A program made the position numbers and the translations under genes. A stretch of 64,000 nucleotides of DNA from Glandiceps talaboti (taxonomy: Eukaryota > Hemichordata > Enteropneusta > Spengelidae): positions 11,873,046 through 11,937,045 of the forward strand of contig NC_135557.1 in assembly GCF_964340395.1 (NCBI RefSeq), written 5' to 3'. Positions 32,155-44,596 of this stretch are shown piece after piece (within the stretch, counting starts at the first letter, position 1; each line of letters starts with the position of its first letter). A model generated the notes under the pieces. It had not been told where the DNA came from, ran no database searches, and saw nothing but the letters and a program-made list of their open reading frames with translations.

Positions 32155-32255
32155 CCGTCAGACCGACAACGTAAACTAACACAGTCGAAATATCACTGCA
32201 CGTATCACCAAGAGCTTAGGTAAGTGTGCATGCTCTTTATCTCACTAGTAGCAAG
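32155..32255 (+). promoter_or_regulatory. Promoter/5'UTR-exon cassette, copy B
   Basis: Duplicate of cassette A with a few substitutions; splice donor TTAG|GTAAGT at 32220. No recognisable coding exon follows. Confidence 0.65.
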
Positions 32256-32263
32256 AAAAGTGA

Positions 32264-32445
32264 AAATCTATCTTTACCTGGCCTGGCCTTTTACCTGTTT
32301 TATGTACCGCCCGGCTGTAGCTATGGAATTTGTCATTCTGATCAAAAGCTCAATGCAAGAACAACGCTGAACGACTTCATGCTGTGTTATAACCAGCGGA
32401 AATCATATGATCCACCAAGCCGATGAACATTTTTGGTCATTTAGA
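32264..32445. repeat. Left arm of a ~180-bp inverted repeat
   Basis: AATCTATCTTTACCTGGCC ... GATGAACATTTTTGGTCATT is repeated in reverse complement at 33592-33770. The arms enclose about 1.15 kb that contains cassette C. Confidence 0.85.
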
Positions 32446-33303
32446 TTTTAATCCTGATTTAATGCATGTAACATCAAAAGCCCACACAATCATCTCAACT
32501 GGAACCCTGGTACTACGCCATCAACGACAGGAAATCATTATGTATTATTATACATGTCTTCTGAGACATGGGTGTTGAACAACATGAATAAGTTCGATTG
32601 ATTTGTGACAAAAAATTTGACGACAGTATGACTGGTACTAAAAGGAAACTACTAAGGTAGACATGCATCATCGGTTTGTATTCAATCCAGTAGATATAAT
32701 TCACTCAATTCACCTCAAATCGTGACTTAACCATAATATTTTGCTTTAGCTGCTACCGTGGCATGGAAACTCAGAGCAAAGCAGGTTTTTCTTGTTTTTC
32801 AGTAAAATTCAGATTTCATAAATGATTGTATGGTTGCTATCCATGGCTTCGAATTTCGTCTCCCCGTTTAGCTCATTGAGAAATCATGAACCAAACTGTA
32901 CATGTGTCCATACAAACAAGTAAACACAAACTGTTAGAATGATGTAAACAGTGTATTAAAAAATGGCCTGATATGACAAATGCACTGTGTTTAATAATGT
33001 CAAGTAACACCAACAAACTACCCAACATTATTACATCATCTCGTGGTATCTACGTTGGTGTGTATATGGTCGAGTGAAATGAAAGAAAGTCAAAAGGTTA
33101 GAAAGGTGAAATTCCAAAGCTGTGTCTATTATGTAGGCAAATAATAGATATGCATTCTGTATACGTATCAACAAACGGTTGCTATGACTGGTGTACTATT
33201 TGTCAGTTCATTCACATATATTACGCATTTGTCCTCATTTAAGTAACACAGGGAAGATAACATTTAATTTTTTTTTGGAATACTCGTTTTAGACAACGCC
33301 AGC

Positions 33304-33477
33304 ACGTCGTAAAATAGGACCCTTCTTTCAACCCTGTCAAAGTGATTTGCATATTGTGTTATATTTATCCGTCAGACCGACAACGTAAACTAGCACAGTC
33401 GAACATTACTGCACGTATCACCAAGAGCTTAGATAAGTGTGCACGCTCTTTCTCTCACTAGTAGCAAGAAAAGTTCC
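33304..33477 (+). promoter_or_regulatory. Promoter/5'UTR-exon cassette, copy C
   Basis: Includes the upstream part shared with the cystatin promoter (CGTAAAATAG, CTTTCAACCCTGTCA, ATTTGCATATTGTGTT with octamer at 33345-33352) and the exon-like core from 33369. The donor position reads TTAG|ATAAGT, so the GT has been lost. Confidence 0.65.
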
Positions 33478-33591
33478 AAAAAAGACAGTTTCGGAACTTT
33501 ATTTCAGGTTGAGTTCAATTCTGTACTATTAAGTTTATGAGGTTGACGTTTCTGTACTTTTCCATTAGCACCTTTCTAATCGGATTATACT

Positions 33592-33770
33592 CTAAATGAC
33601 CAAAAATGTTCATCGGCTTGGTAGATCAAATGATTTACAGTGGTTATAACACAGCATGAAGTCGTTCAGCGTTTTTTAGCATTGAGCTTTTGATCAGAAT
33701 GACAAATTCCATAGTTACAGTCGGTCGGGGTACATAAAACAGATACAGGCCAGGCCAGGTAAAGACAGAT
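33592..33770. repeat. Right arm of a ~180-bp inverted repeat
   Basis: Reverse complement of 32264-32445 with scattered differences; contains CAGAATGACAAATTCCATAG and CAGGCCAGGCCAGGTAAAGA. Confidence 0.85.
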
Positions 33771-34504
33771 TTTTTTGTATTCACATTCACATTCGGATCC
33801 AAAGCGCCGTCATCTGTTTTTATTTCCAATATATATTAGTTTTAATGGTAAAATTTACCTCTTTTATAAATGCTACTCGAATATGTTCACCTTCTGTTGA
33901 AAACATCTATGATAAATACCCGGAACTGCTCAAGCAATATCTCTCTTGATAACTGGACCCTTAATTGTCAATTTTAAATATTGCTCACATGGAGCATGCG
34001 CATTTAGATGTGTCATAGGGTGTGTAGTAGGCAAGTAGAAATCATTTGGCCTGTTTGTTACATTTAATACACAAGAAGTGAGTATAAATGGTTAGATGCA
34101 CACCCAATGATGGAAATTACAAAGCATAGAATGTACCCATCACCTGACCTGATTTGTTGTGCCAACTTTCAATGACCATTGATGCAACGTATATGTTAGT
34201 CTTGGTTGCCTAGACTCACCATTCTCGCAAAACAGAGCTGTTATTTTCTCCAACATTATTACATCATCCCGTTGAAGGAAAATGTACAGGTATCTACATG
34301 GGTGTGTATACGATTCAGTGAAATGAAAGAAAGTTAAAAGTTGATGCGAGTTGAAAATGGGGCGAGTTGAAATTGGGACGAAGTGAATCGCAATCAACCG
34401 TAACTGTACATACAAAATAGCTACAAAGTAAAGACTGTATTTTGATATATAGATCAGTTGAATGATGAATAATTACTAGCAGTAGAAGAATCGAACGAGA
34501 TGCA
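33771..34504. other. Intergenic, weak repeats only
   Basis: ACATCATCCCGTTG...GGTGTGTATACG near 34260 resembles sequence at 33040 and 44470, suggesting decayed duplicates of the region around the cystatin promoter. No coding exon seen. Confidence 0.45.
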
Positions 34505-34524
34505 TGACTTCAGTATAACTTTGA

Positions 34525-34699
34525 GTCGCCACCACCATCACCATCACATTTCATTACCACCAGCACCACCAACCACCAGCACCACTATCACCTCCACCAT
34601 CATCATCACCATCATATATCACCACCCACCACCTCCATTACCAGCACCATCGTTACAATAACCACCACCACCACCCCTATCATCATCATCATCATCATT

Positions 34700-34734
<35 letters not shown>

Positions 34735-34735
34735 T
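34525..34735. repeat. (CAC/CAT)n trinucleotide-rich tract
   Basis: Imperfect CAC, CAT and CCA triplets, ending in a purer (ATC)n run at 34679-34730. Confidence 0.9.
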
Positions 34736-35090
34736 GTTACTCGACTGACAAAAACGGTTGCTTGAAATGAGATATTATTTCATACACGTTTTCTTTGTGG
34801 TCGTGTCCTGAGCTTATCTATTTTCGTGTGAAATCTGTGAACATAAGTATCGAAAAACGAAAATTGTTAATTTTAAAAATTCATATCCAAAGAGGAATTT
34901 GAAACGAAAAAAATGAAAAAGTACTTGATGATAATTTTTACTTCATGCATTTACCAGTACACGACAATATTAGAGAAATCTGTGTGTATTATGTGCATAA
35001 TTTGCAGATACATTAATAAACTTCGTGATTTTTCTTCATTATGTAGAAAAAACTGCTAGCGGCTATCCTTGTGAACGTGAAAGTCCAATA

Positions 35091-36269
35091 ATGGAGATGT
35101 TGAAACTTGTGACAAATCGTAAATTATTGGTACTCATCACACTGATGATCTCTGTTATTAGTATGACGTCACTTCTTGTCTACATAGTAAGAACAGATAA
35201 CATATTATACTACTATCATGGAACGGCTACAGATCAACTTCAAAAGACCTCACGATTCAGTGTTTCAAAAGCTCTAACATTAACTCCTCCACCTTCCTTT
35301 TGCGAAGCTATAAATCAAACGAGCATTAATAATACAATATCATGCGAAATACTGATGACTGCGCTAAGATTTTGTCAAAATGACGTAAAGGTGGGAAGAA
35401 ATCCACTTCCAAATTTTTATCTCACCAGAAATGCGAGTGATTCCTCGGATTACAACGAGTATCGTGCAGCAAACATTGCCCATGTACATTTACCTAAGTC
35501 AGGTGGTACATCAGTAGATAACTTGCTCAAAGAAATGGCAAAGAAGAACAAGATGAGAAGGATTATTGTAAGTCATTGTACAGAACTCTACAAAACTGGA
35601 AAAGCAATGAGAAACAATAAACAACGACAGTTCTTTTACTCAAAGAGGGTTTATGGCATCCACGATTACGCGGATCCGGAAAGACCATTTGCTTATGTCA
35701 CCTGGTTTCGGGATCCAATCAAACGTCTTGTTTCGTCATATTTTTATAACAAGAAAAGGAAGTGTGCTGGTGTTCATGAGATATGCGTCAAATACGTCGC
35801 TAGAAGTTCCAATATTACGGACTACCTCATGAAAACTAAAAATATCCATTTCCAAGACATGAATAATCACTACTCACGACTTCTACAATTTGGAGATTAT
35901 CCGGAAATCGATTTCACATTCGAAGATGGCGTCAAAGTTGGTGGAGTTGGCCTTAAAAACGCAACAAACATACCTCCAATAGAAGAAAAACACTTCCTAG
36001 TAGCCAAGAGAAATCTGGAAGAGAACATGGCATTCGTTGGCCTGACTGAAGATTTCAAGACGTCACAAGACATGCTGAGTCGTCTTTTTGGAATACGCTT
36101 ACAGAAGAACCAAATACATGCCAATGCAAATAACCATATATACGACTTAACAGAATTTGAATACAACGAGTTACGTCGTCGAAATATATGGGATTTTTTA
36201 CTCTATGATATTGCTAGGGATATTTATTACCGACAAAAGGAAAAATATTTGCAGAGTTTGCATAGGTAA
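35091..36269 (+). CDS. Golgi-type carbohydrate sulfotransferase (Sulfotransfer_2-like)
   Basis: 392 residues if started at ATG 35091, chosen because an acceptor-like TTCATTATGTAG ends at 35046 and the protein then begins with a short basic N-terminus and one hydrophobic helix (about residues 11-33), the layout of a type II Golgi membrane protein. The catalytic region has HLPKSGGTS at about 132-140 (5'-phosphosulfate loop of PAPS) and WFRDPIKRLVSSYF at about 205-218 (3'-phosphate site), both standard for the family. It would transfer sulfate from PAPS to a glycan. Several NxS/T sites lie in the stem. The closest class cannot be fixed by eye (heparan, dermatan or chondroitin type). The coding region has no intron; a 5' UTR exon upstream is likely. 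An in-frame upstream ATG at 35025 precedes the acceptor and is probably intronic. Confidence 0.85.
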   Translation: MEMLKLVTNRKLLVLITLMISVISMTSLLVYIVRTDNILYYYHGTATDQLQKTSRFSVSKALTLTPPPSFCEAINQTSINNTISCEILMTALRFCQNDVKVGRNPLPNFYLTRNASDSSDYNEYRAANIAHVHLPKSGGTSVDNLLKEMAKKNKMRRIIVSHCTELYKTGKAMRNNKQRQFFYSKRVYGIHDYADPERPFAYVTWFRDPIKRLVSSYFYNKKRKCAGVHEICVKYVARSSNITDYLMKTKNIHFQDMNNHYSRLLQFGDYPEIDFTFEDGVKVGGVGLKNATNIPPIEEKHFLVAKRNLEENMAFVGLTEDFKTSQDMLSRLFGIRLQKNQIHANANNHIYDLTEFEYNELRRRNIWDFLLYDIARDIYYRQKEKYLQSLHR

Positions 36270-36413
36270 CTTACTCGTGCATTATACAAGGTGTATGTCA
36301 ATATTTCTTTCAGTAAATAATGTATTACAGACAGAAATTTTAGAGTTTGTTCTAACATTTTCTCTGTTGTTTTTATTTCATTTGATCTTTATATCTTAGT
36401 AATTGAATTTTAA

Positions 36414-36512
36414 TGAAATGCAATGATCAAACGATGTTTTCATTGGGTGGTGTCTGTGAATTTGAAATGCAATGATCAAAACCATGTTTTCATTGGGTGG
36501 TATCTGTGAATT
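36414..36512 (+). repeat. Two-copy ~50-bp tandem duplication
   Basis: GAAATGCAATGATCAAA...TGTTTTCATTGGGTGGT...TCTGTGAATTT occurs twice in a row in the likely 3' UTR of the sulfotransferase. Confidence 0.9.
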
Positions 36513-36933
36513 TGATTTATACTAATTTACAATAGGTTTTTTTTTTTTTAGAGTTTTTCAAAGGATGATTCTTAACAAAAACACTTTTTACCTATAACTG
36601 GTTTGAATTGAAAAAAAAGTTACTGCTTTGTTCGTATCTGATGCAGGAAAATCCCGTAGAACAAATGTGACACAGCAGACGTAGCAGATCGATGACTAGC
36701 GTAAAAGAAACATACGCAAAATTCCCCCAACTGGTAACTGGTCACTCGAGGCTTGCAAAACAAAGGGTCTTAGGACCAAGAGTGTAAAATGCACAAGAAT
36801 AACCGAACAATGTTACGATACTGAAAAACACAATTTTTGTTATTTTGTCTTATTAACTTAACTTTCATTGGTTGATTTAAATATCATGGTAGGGAAATAT
36901 TTCCGAAAGTATCAGAGTACTCAAGGTTATAGA

Positions 36934-37035
36934 TAGACTGTAAGCTACGTCGTGACGTGTCGCCCTCACCGGTCTCCTCTGGCATGGGTTGCTAGATGTT
37001 TGAGGGCGTCCCGTCACGGCGTACCTTACAAACTA
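36934..37035. mobile_element. ~100-bp hairpin element (family H1), copy 1
   Basis: Arms GTAAGCTACGTCGTGACG and CGTCACGGCGTACCTTAC pair with few mismatches; a second inner stem CGCCCTCA/TGAGGGCG continues the fold around a loop of about 30 bases. A related sequence at 60381-60491 indicates a dispersed family, more likely a tiny MITE than a microRNA gene. Confidence 0.7.
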
Positions 37036-37191
37036 GGTTAATTATAGATTTTATATGCAAGAAAAACACTCTTCTATAACACTTTCTAGTTGCCATGGTG
37101 ACATACAAAAGAATAAGAGCATTGCGAATTTTGATATAGTGAAATGTTATGTTCGGTGTTTATTCTCGTAATAAATTTAGAGGTGCTGTCA

Positions 37192-37193
<2 letters not shown>

Positions 37194-37235
<42 letters not shown>

Positions 37236-37373
37236 ATGTATGTATGTATGTATGTATGTATGTATGTATGTATGAATGTATGGATGGATGTATGTATGTA
37301 TGTATGTATGTATGGATGTATGTATGTATGGATGGATGGATGGATGTATGTATGTATGTATGTATGTATGTGT

Positions 37374-37410
<37 letters not shown>
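37194..37410. repeat. Compound microsatellite (TGTC)n(TGTA)n(TGGA)n(GT)n
   Basis: Successive blocks of CTGT, ATGT with ATGG variants, then GT dinucleotides. The apparent 100-codon frame through it is an artefact. Confidence 0.96.
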
Positions 37411-37412
<2 letters not shown>

Positions 37413-38649
37413 GAGTTTGTTTTTACAATTTGTTTGATTGTTTATGAGTGAAAGTGTTGGTCTATTTTCTTCTCTTGTTCTTAAGACCGGTGTCTCTTGG
37501 TATGACTTACAAATGACGGGTCCTGGTCAAAGTGTTGTCATTACAACACATATCATGTATTAGAAGTATTGACATGCAGTAGACATGCGTCTCACTCATT
37601 ACATTGGTCCATCTATTTACTTCTGGCATATCCCCTTGGGCTTATAAACGAACGAAACTATTGTTTTATATTGATTTCGATCACCAAATACATTCAACTT
37701 GGAAATTGTGTAACATTTATAAACACCGATACTTTGTTATAATGTCTTTATTAGTCTGGAGAGACAATAAAAATTTGCAACAATACATTCAGGTTTCAAC
37801 ATTCCTTTTGCGGATCGTTGTATTTCTTAGTAAACACAATTAACTTATCCCTTCATCAGACTTTCTATTGTGATTCATTGGGGCTTTAGCTGTCAACTTT
37901 GGGGATTTACGTGTAAAAACATTACCGCTTTCGATTTTAATTTTAACCATCTCAGTCCTGCAACAATGGTTCTTCTTTGTTTTGTCGGTGGGTGCAGCAG
38001 CACCTGCAGTGAATGACACGATCACCCTACACATATTTCTGAAATATATAAAACTGTGTCAATAATGTACAATTTCGCGCTTTCACTTATTGAGGAGCAT
38101 AACATATCACATGGGATTCCCAAGCCCTGCGCACAAAAGTAACAAAACTTAATACAAGTATATGTTACAACTAACGTTATTGTCACCTGCAATTTACACT
38201 GACAATTACATTCATGCAATAAAAAATACAAAGTCCTGTTATTCAGTTTTTGTGTTGTTGTAACAGTAACAGTCTGTGGGAGCTGTTTGCCACTCTCACC
38301 AAGGCATTGAATAATTATGTCTTTACGTAAACAATACCTGTCCAAGGACGTAAACAATACGCTGAATGGTCAAGGTTGACGTACAAGACTGAGAAAGGCA
38401 TAGTCAGAAAACTAACATTAAACTTGGACATTTAAACACAGGTATACCATTAGTACATATAGTTTATACTAACCATTAATACATTTTTTGTGCAATCTAC
38501 ATAGAAAAAAAATATCAGGCAGTATCATTCAGTCTTTGTTGACCATCATCTTCCTCACTCGATTCACCACCAGACGAACTATCATTACTGCTAGTGTCTG
38601 GTTCAAAGGAATATGATTGAATTACAGCACCATATGTTAAAGTTGGACA
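37411..38649. other. Intergenic, nothing recognised
   Basis: No exon or repeat that I can support. Confidence 0.55.
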
Positions 38650-39812
38650 TTATTCCTCTATGCTTGAGGTATCTGCTGAATAGTTAACATAGAATTCTGT
38701 CGAAAACCTGTTGTAAAGTTGACCTTCTGACTCGGAAGTAGCGATTTTCCATGTACACTGAAGAAGCCAATTGTTTTCCTGGAGTGACGTCATAACTGTC
38801 CAAATCTGGCTTCGTCGTCGTTCATTCACCCGATTCGGCTGCTTGTGACTTCCATGTTGCACGAATTTGCGCCACTTGAATTGGTAGGCATCGTGAAGGC
38901 TCATATTGGTCAGGCCTTTGATGTTATTGAACCATTTGTTTGATGGCCTTTCTCTTCTGCAAACACCTTCCGTCTTTCCAAACAGCACTATTTTTTCTAA
39001 ATTCTCCGCATCTCTTCTGGCGATATTCCCGAAATATGTCAGCTGCGCTTTATGTATCATATTTAAAAGGGTGGGTGGTCGGTCTATATCCTCGAGGATG
39101 CTTTCGTTCGTTCGTCTGGCTGATATTGAGCATCCGTCACCAGGCCCATAATTCGCATGATTCAATGCGCTTTCTTGATTTCACTTTCAGGGTCCAAGCT
39201 TCAGCTCCGTATAAAACGATGGAGAAGACTAGTGTACGTATCAGGAGTTTTTCTCCTGACTTTGCAGATGTCATGGCTTCTCCAGATTTTTTGTGAGCTT
39301 ACCCATTGTTTCGAGATCTGATCGTACGTTTCCTGTAGTTGTCCGTAGAACACGTCTATTTCGTCATCGCTTGCTGCTGTGGTTGGAGCATAAACTTGAA
39401 TAATCGACAAATTGGTAGGTTTAGCATCGATGCAACACCATTTTTCTTTGTAGTACTTTCCGAGTAGAAAATGTTGTAGCCATCAAGTAACGCTGCATGC
39501 CCTTTGTCTTTCCAGCACCGCTATGCCTAACAAGCTAGCTGACATTCAGCCTGTGTATCTCCTTCGTGATAATTTCCAACTTGCCTTTGTGCATTGATGT
39601 AACATTCCATGTCCCAATTATCCACGCATTCTTGATAAGACCAACTCGGTCGATTCCTCTTTCCTGCACTGGCGTAATCAGCTGCTCCTCCAGAAGGTTT
39701 TAGGACAGTTGCGTCATCCCAGCCAGAAGTGTGACGAAACGAGGTGCACGGGCTTGGTCCTGGTATCATTCAAAGACAGCTTCTGGCCCAGGGTTCCACC
39801 ATCTGCTGCCAT
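38650..39812 (-). mobile_element. Internally deleted LINE (endonuclease-type), remnant
   Basis: On the minus strand, 39410-39200 reads IIQVYAPTTAASDDEIDVFY, the start of a LINE endonuclease-like domain. It runs into 39165-38650 reading AQLTYFGNIARRDAENLEK and CRRERPSNKW, the typical C-terminal end of such polyproteins. The catalytic reverse transcriptase is absent, and several stops and frame changes interrupt what is left, so it is dead. The left border of the cassette D homology (39813) adjoins it. Confidence 0.7.
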
Positions 39813-40224
<412 letters not shown>

Positions 40225-40885
40225 TAATAGGCACAAACGTAATGTGCCTATGGCCGTGGCGCGATTAAAAAATTAAAACGACTTCGCCTGGGGCAAATAA
40301 ACCCAAAACAAAGAAATCGGTAATGCCGTGAGTATTTAACCCTGAAGTGACTAAATTAATTGTATCTGCTGCTCATTTTAGTGATTAAATGCGTACATTG
40401 ATCGGCCAATTAAAATAGATAAAAAGCAGACCACCTGTTTACTCAACATATTACTTCAAATAGTACGTATAAAGATAGCCGCAATAATGATAGCATTCTA
40501 TTTTGATTTTTTAAAGAATTTCTTGCAGGGTTTGCACTCAAAACTTAAGCGTACTACTTTTCCAACTACACAAACTCGTATGCATCGCGAAAGTTGGGTG
40601 GACATTTCTGCTATTACGTCTTATCTAACAAATGATTTGGAGTACTCCTTAATCCCGTCAAAAAAACGACAAAATAGTTACACGTATAAACGGGTTTTGT
40701 AAGAATTGTGTCATGATATTTAGAATTGACATCATCATTTCAATCTCGCAAGTATTATCCGGGTTCATAAACGTTCATAGGATTTAGTTGATAACATTGG
40801 TATATCAAGAAGTAATAAAATTCAGTATTTACGAAATGGGTGACTAACATTGGAATAAAGTGTAATGTATGTAATCTCAAACGCC
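40225..40885. other. Intergenic, nothing recognised
   Basis: No coding exon or repeat supported. Confidence 0.5.
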
Positions 40886-42999
40886 CACCCACACATACAG
40901 TCACCTCGACTGGAATCCGAATAATTTAAATAACTATTCTGTGTTATGTAACAAGCTTCTTTCGAGAGTGATAATTCCTAACGAGGCACTTGCCTGTACT
41001 GATACAGAATGTACCATTCATCATGAACAGATCGATAACTTTTATAATGATACAATTTTAGCTTTAAAGTTAGCAGCAGAAAAAACTATTCCAAATGGTC
41101 CTGATTGTAACATGCGTGCAATTCCGGGGTGGAACGATCTAGTTAAAGACCACCATCACTCATAAGCTCGAACAGATTTTTTGATTTGGAGGGATAATGG
41201 TTCTCCTAAATCTGGGCCCTTCTTTGAATTAATGCGAAAATCTCGAGCACAATTTAAAAGGCAATTGGCAAACTGTAGGAGAATTGAAAATGAATTGCGA
41301 GCTACTGCTCTTGCAGATAGCTTGAAAAATGATCCGAAGTCTTATTGGAGACAAGTCTCTAGACGCAAAGGTAAGGCAACCTCCCCTTCATCGGTGGACG
41401 GTTGCTCCGGAGATGAGAATATTGCCAACATGTGGAAAGAACACTACAGGGCTATTTTGACAAAAACTGGGAAAGATTTTACACCTGTTTTTGAGAATAA
41501 CCACTATTGTAATGACATGCTTGTACACCATGACGAAATGCGTGACCTAATTAAGGCTCTTAAAACAGGTGCGTCTGCTGGTAGGGATGGCATTAGCCCG
41601 GAACATCTGAAGAATTCACCGCCCAGAGCGTCCGTCTTATTAGCAATGTGTTTTTCTTCTATTTTCATCCATGGCTTTGTACCCAAACAGCTAATGTCAA
41701 CTATAATTGTTCCTATTCCTAAGGATCCCGGTGGGGACATTTGCGATAAATCAAACTATCGCCCTATAGCTGTGGCAACAACTGTATCTAAACTTCTAGA
41801 GAGGGTATGGTTAGCCCGTTCCATGGACTGTCTTTCAACCACCGACAATCAGTTTGGTTTTAAACCAGCACATGGTACTGATATGTCAATTTTTGTACTA
41901 AAGGAGATTCTAAACCATTATAAGCAACACAATACACCTGTTTTTGTAACATTTATGGATGCTTCAAAAGCATTTGATTATGTTCGACATGATATTCTTT
42001 TTAGTAAATTAGTGACTAGAGGTGTTAAACCATTTTTGTTAAGAGTTTTAGCGTATTTGTACCGCTACCAAGAATTTGTTGTAAAATGGAACGGAAGCCT
42101 CTCCGAAGGGTTTCATCCAACTAACGGCGTTAAACAAGGTGGAATTTCGTCACCTATATTCTTTACAATCTATTTAGACACACTTAGCAAGACTCTTTCA
42201 TCTCTTCCGTTTGGCTGTCTTGTTGGTGGCCTAAAACTGAATCACTTGATATATGCTGATGATATAGTTTTATTCTCTACAGGGGCGTATGGCCAACAAA
42301 TGTTGGTTGACTGTTGCGGACAATACGGCAATAGCTGTTCAATTATTTTTAATGAGAAAAAATCTGTATGCATGTTGTTCCAAGCAAATACAAGGAAAGT
42401 TAGCCAGGTTCCTATTTATTTAAATGAAAGATCTCTTAGTTATGTAAATGTCTATAAGTATCTTGGTGTTTTAATTACTCCCGATTTTAAAGATATTGTT
42501 GATATTGAGGCGAAGATTCGTCTTTTTTATGCCAGAGGAAATGCAGTTATCCGTGACTTTAAATATACGTCACTTTCTGTTAAGTGTCATTTGTTTTCTG
42601 TTTATTGTGACATTCCGTATTGTTCCTACCTGTGGAGTAACTTTACTGTCAGTACTTTTAATATGATTAGAAAAGCATTTGCTCAGGTTTTTAGGAAATT
42701 GACCGGTTTTAAACATTCTGTTATTCAAAGCAACCGTGCATTGTTTGTAAGTTTGTATGTCTGTACTTTTGATGAAGTTTTAAGAAAAAAAAACAAGTGC
42801 TTTTTACCAACGAATTTCGGCATCTCAAAACCCGATTATTGCGAGTGTTTTATATAACACCTTTGTCACCAAAAGTACTTTGTGGAATGTGTGGGGCCAG
42901 AGGATTTTTTAATCCGTCTTTTTTCCCCTTTTCTATTTTTTCTTCAGTATATGGAATTTTTTTTTTCTATTCCGAAATAAATAAATAATAATAATAATT
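40886..42999 (+). mobile_element. 5'-truncated non-LTR retrotransposon (jockey/CR1-like)
   Basis: Carries the linker and full reverse transcriptase region but no endonuclease domain, so the 5' part is missing. The 3' end is an AATAAATAATAATAATAATT tail, consistent with target-primed insertion. The exact 5' border is uncertain. Confidence 0.8.
40941..42857 (+). pseudogene. LINE ORF2 fragment, reverse transcriptase, one in-frame stop
   Basis: One frame broken once by TAA at 41163-41165; 558 codons remain open after it (from 41181). Domains seen: NYRPIAVATTVSKLLERV (about residue 192), DASKAFDYVRHDIL with the first catalytic Asp at about 260, NGVKQGGISSP at about 315, and YADD at 358-361. The catalytic residues are present, but the lost 5' end and the stop make it non-autonomous. 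Confidence 0.85.
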
Positions 43000-43240
43000 G
43001 CGCCATCCACGTCAAGAATTCCTTACTCCTTGAATGTAATAGAGTTGAGACAAGCCCACACGCCCCACTTCCTCACGCTATTCCAGAAGATCAAATCACC
43101 CCATCCATCCGGATCCCTTCTCGCTTCCTACCTGGGCAATAGAAGTAATAATATGCAAAAAAATTCTCTTCTAGAACGAAGACGTGTTTATTAGCTGTTT
43201 TAACGGTATGGGAATTCTTATCCTCCCACACATAAATGGT

Positions 43241-43612
43241 GATAAGGCCAAATAAAAAAAAAGGGTTTTGGTTCCGGTTACCCGACCCTAAACTGTTTTT
43301 ACGTATTCGAGAAAGATACTAACCCAATCGCGAAAATCGTGAACTCTCGCAAGAAATAGTGGATGCGGAGACTAACATCAACTTAAAAAAGACAATATAA
43401 AACTATATTCTTCCAATCTGTAATGGCTGTACATCTAGAAAGAAATAAACAACACAGAGACTATTTGGAAAACAATTGAGAACATGAACTAGACCCTCGC
43501 ACGTGAAAAAAATATATATAATAAAATAAAATAAAATGAAATAAAAAATCTATCTACCCTACCTATTTTAAAATTGAATGTTATCGGAACCTTGTGAAAA
43601 AAAATTACGCCT
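43241..43612 (+). mobile_element. Dispersed repeat family R1, copy 3
   Basis: Parallels 3273-3662 block by block (AAGGCCAAATAAAAAA, GGTTCCGGTTACCCGACC, CAATCGCGAAAATCG, AAGAAATAGTGGATG, TATCTACCCTACCTATT). Confidence 0.8.
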
Positions 43613-44596
43613 AAGTAAGCATGATGGAACTTGGCTGACTCTTGACAATAATTACGCCACAACAGTTCTCTTCTGTAACAAAAGCATAAGTCATGAAATA
43701 TTATGGATTTATTAGTGTCTCATGACGTAGGTGGTGGAAAAAAATCCCCATAAGAGTCTGGTCTGATTTGTGATAAATGTTACGACGATGAGTGGGGACT
43801 GGTTGTGAATAAATATTAAGACGATAAGGTGACTGCTTATAATGTTAAGGTGACTAGCAGTAAATAAACCACTAACGCTGAGGGTACACTTCAAATGAAG
43901 GCCCCTTAAGTCGGTCTAAAACAATTACTTCTATTCAGCTGGATAACGATCATTAAGAAATGCCATTGATCACTACAATATAATTCGTGCAAATGTAAGG
44001 AGTAGTTGGTTTCCTTCTGAGCCCCTCCCCTTCCCTTCCCCCCTCCCCCACCACCACCACTGCGTCACCCTGATTACTATTTAAAAGATTGTTACATAAA
44101 GCGAGATATTTGAAGAATTATTGTCTTTCGAGACATTGTCATTAAAAACAAAACATGAATGAACTCGTCCAAGTCGTGACAACTATGTCTGGCTTTCGAT
44201 GACTGTTCCAAAAAAAGTAGTTAACAACTGTGGTGAACATCTATTACAGAATTCAATGAATTATTTACTCTACACTTCAAAAGTGCTACCCATAATTTAT
44301 CAACTTACGGAAAAACACATAAACTTTAGTGCACTCACCATTTATATGGTCATCTCTGATTAATATTTTTTCTAAGTTCCTTCAAGGAAGTTTCGCTTTA
44401 AAAGAATGGATGTTGATCATTGCAAAATCCCCAAGGAAATAACACCAACCACATTCATATCACCTAGTTGAAGAAACAGGTTCAAGTATCTCCATGGATG
44501 TATATGGTTGTAGTGAAAAGTGTAAGGAAGGGAAAGTTCATCAGATTTTGACTAAATCGGCAAATTATAAACATTGCTCGTTATGATAAGTATAAA
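43613..44596. other. Intergenic upstream of the cystatin promoter
   Basis: C-rich stretch near 44030-44060; otherwise nothing recognised. Confidence 0.5.

Larger units (their letters stand above)
28144..32347. repeat. 4.2-kb tandem duplication, copy B
   Basis: Near-identical to 19181-23389. Its right boundary continues into GCTCAATGC, sequence that copy A lost at the gypsy junction. It holds the second copies of the 119-codon frame, MITE M1 and cassette. Confidence 0.97.

Noticed and set aside
35025-35090. Upstream in-frame ATG for the sulfotransferase at 35025
   Set aside because: A likely splice acceptor at 35046 lies after it, and the 35091 start gives the expected type II membrane topology.
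39200-39410. Intact endonuclease gene
   Set aside because: Only the first part of the domain is present, followed by stops and a jump to the LINE C-terminus.
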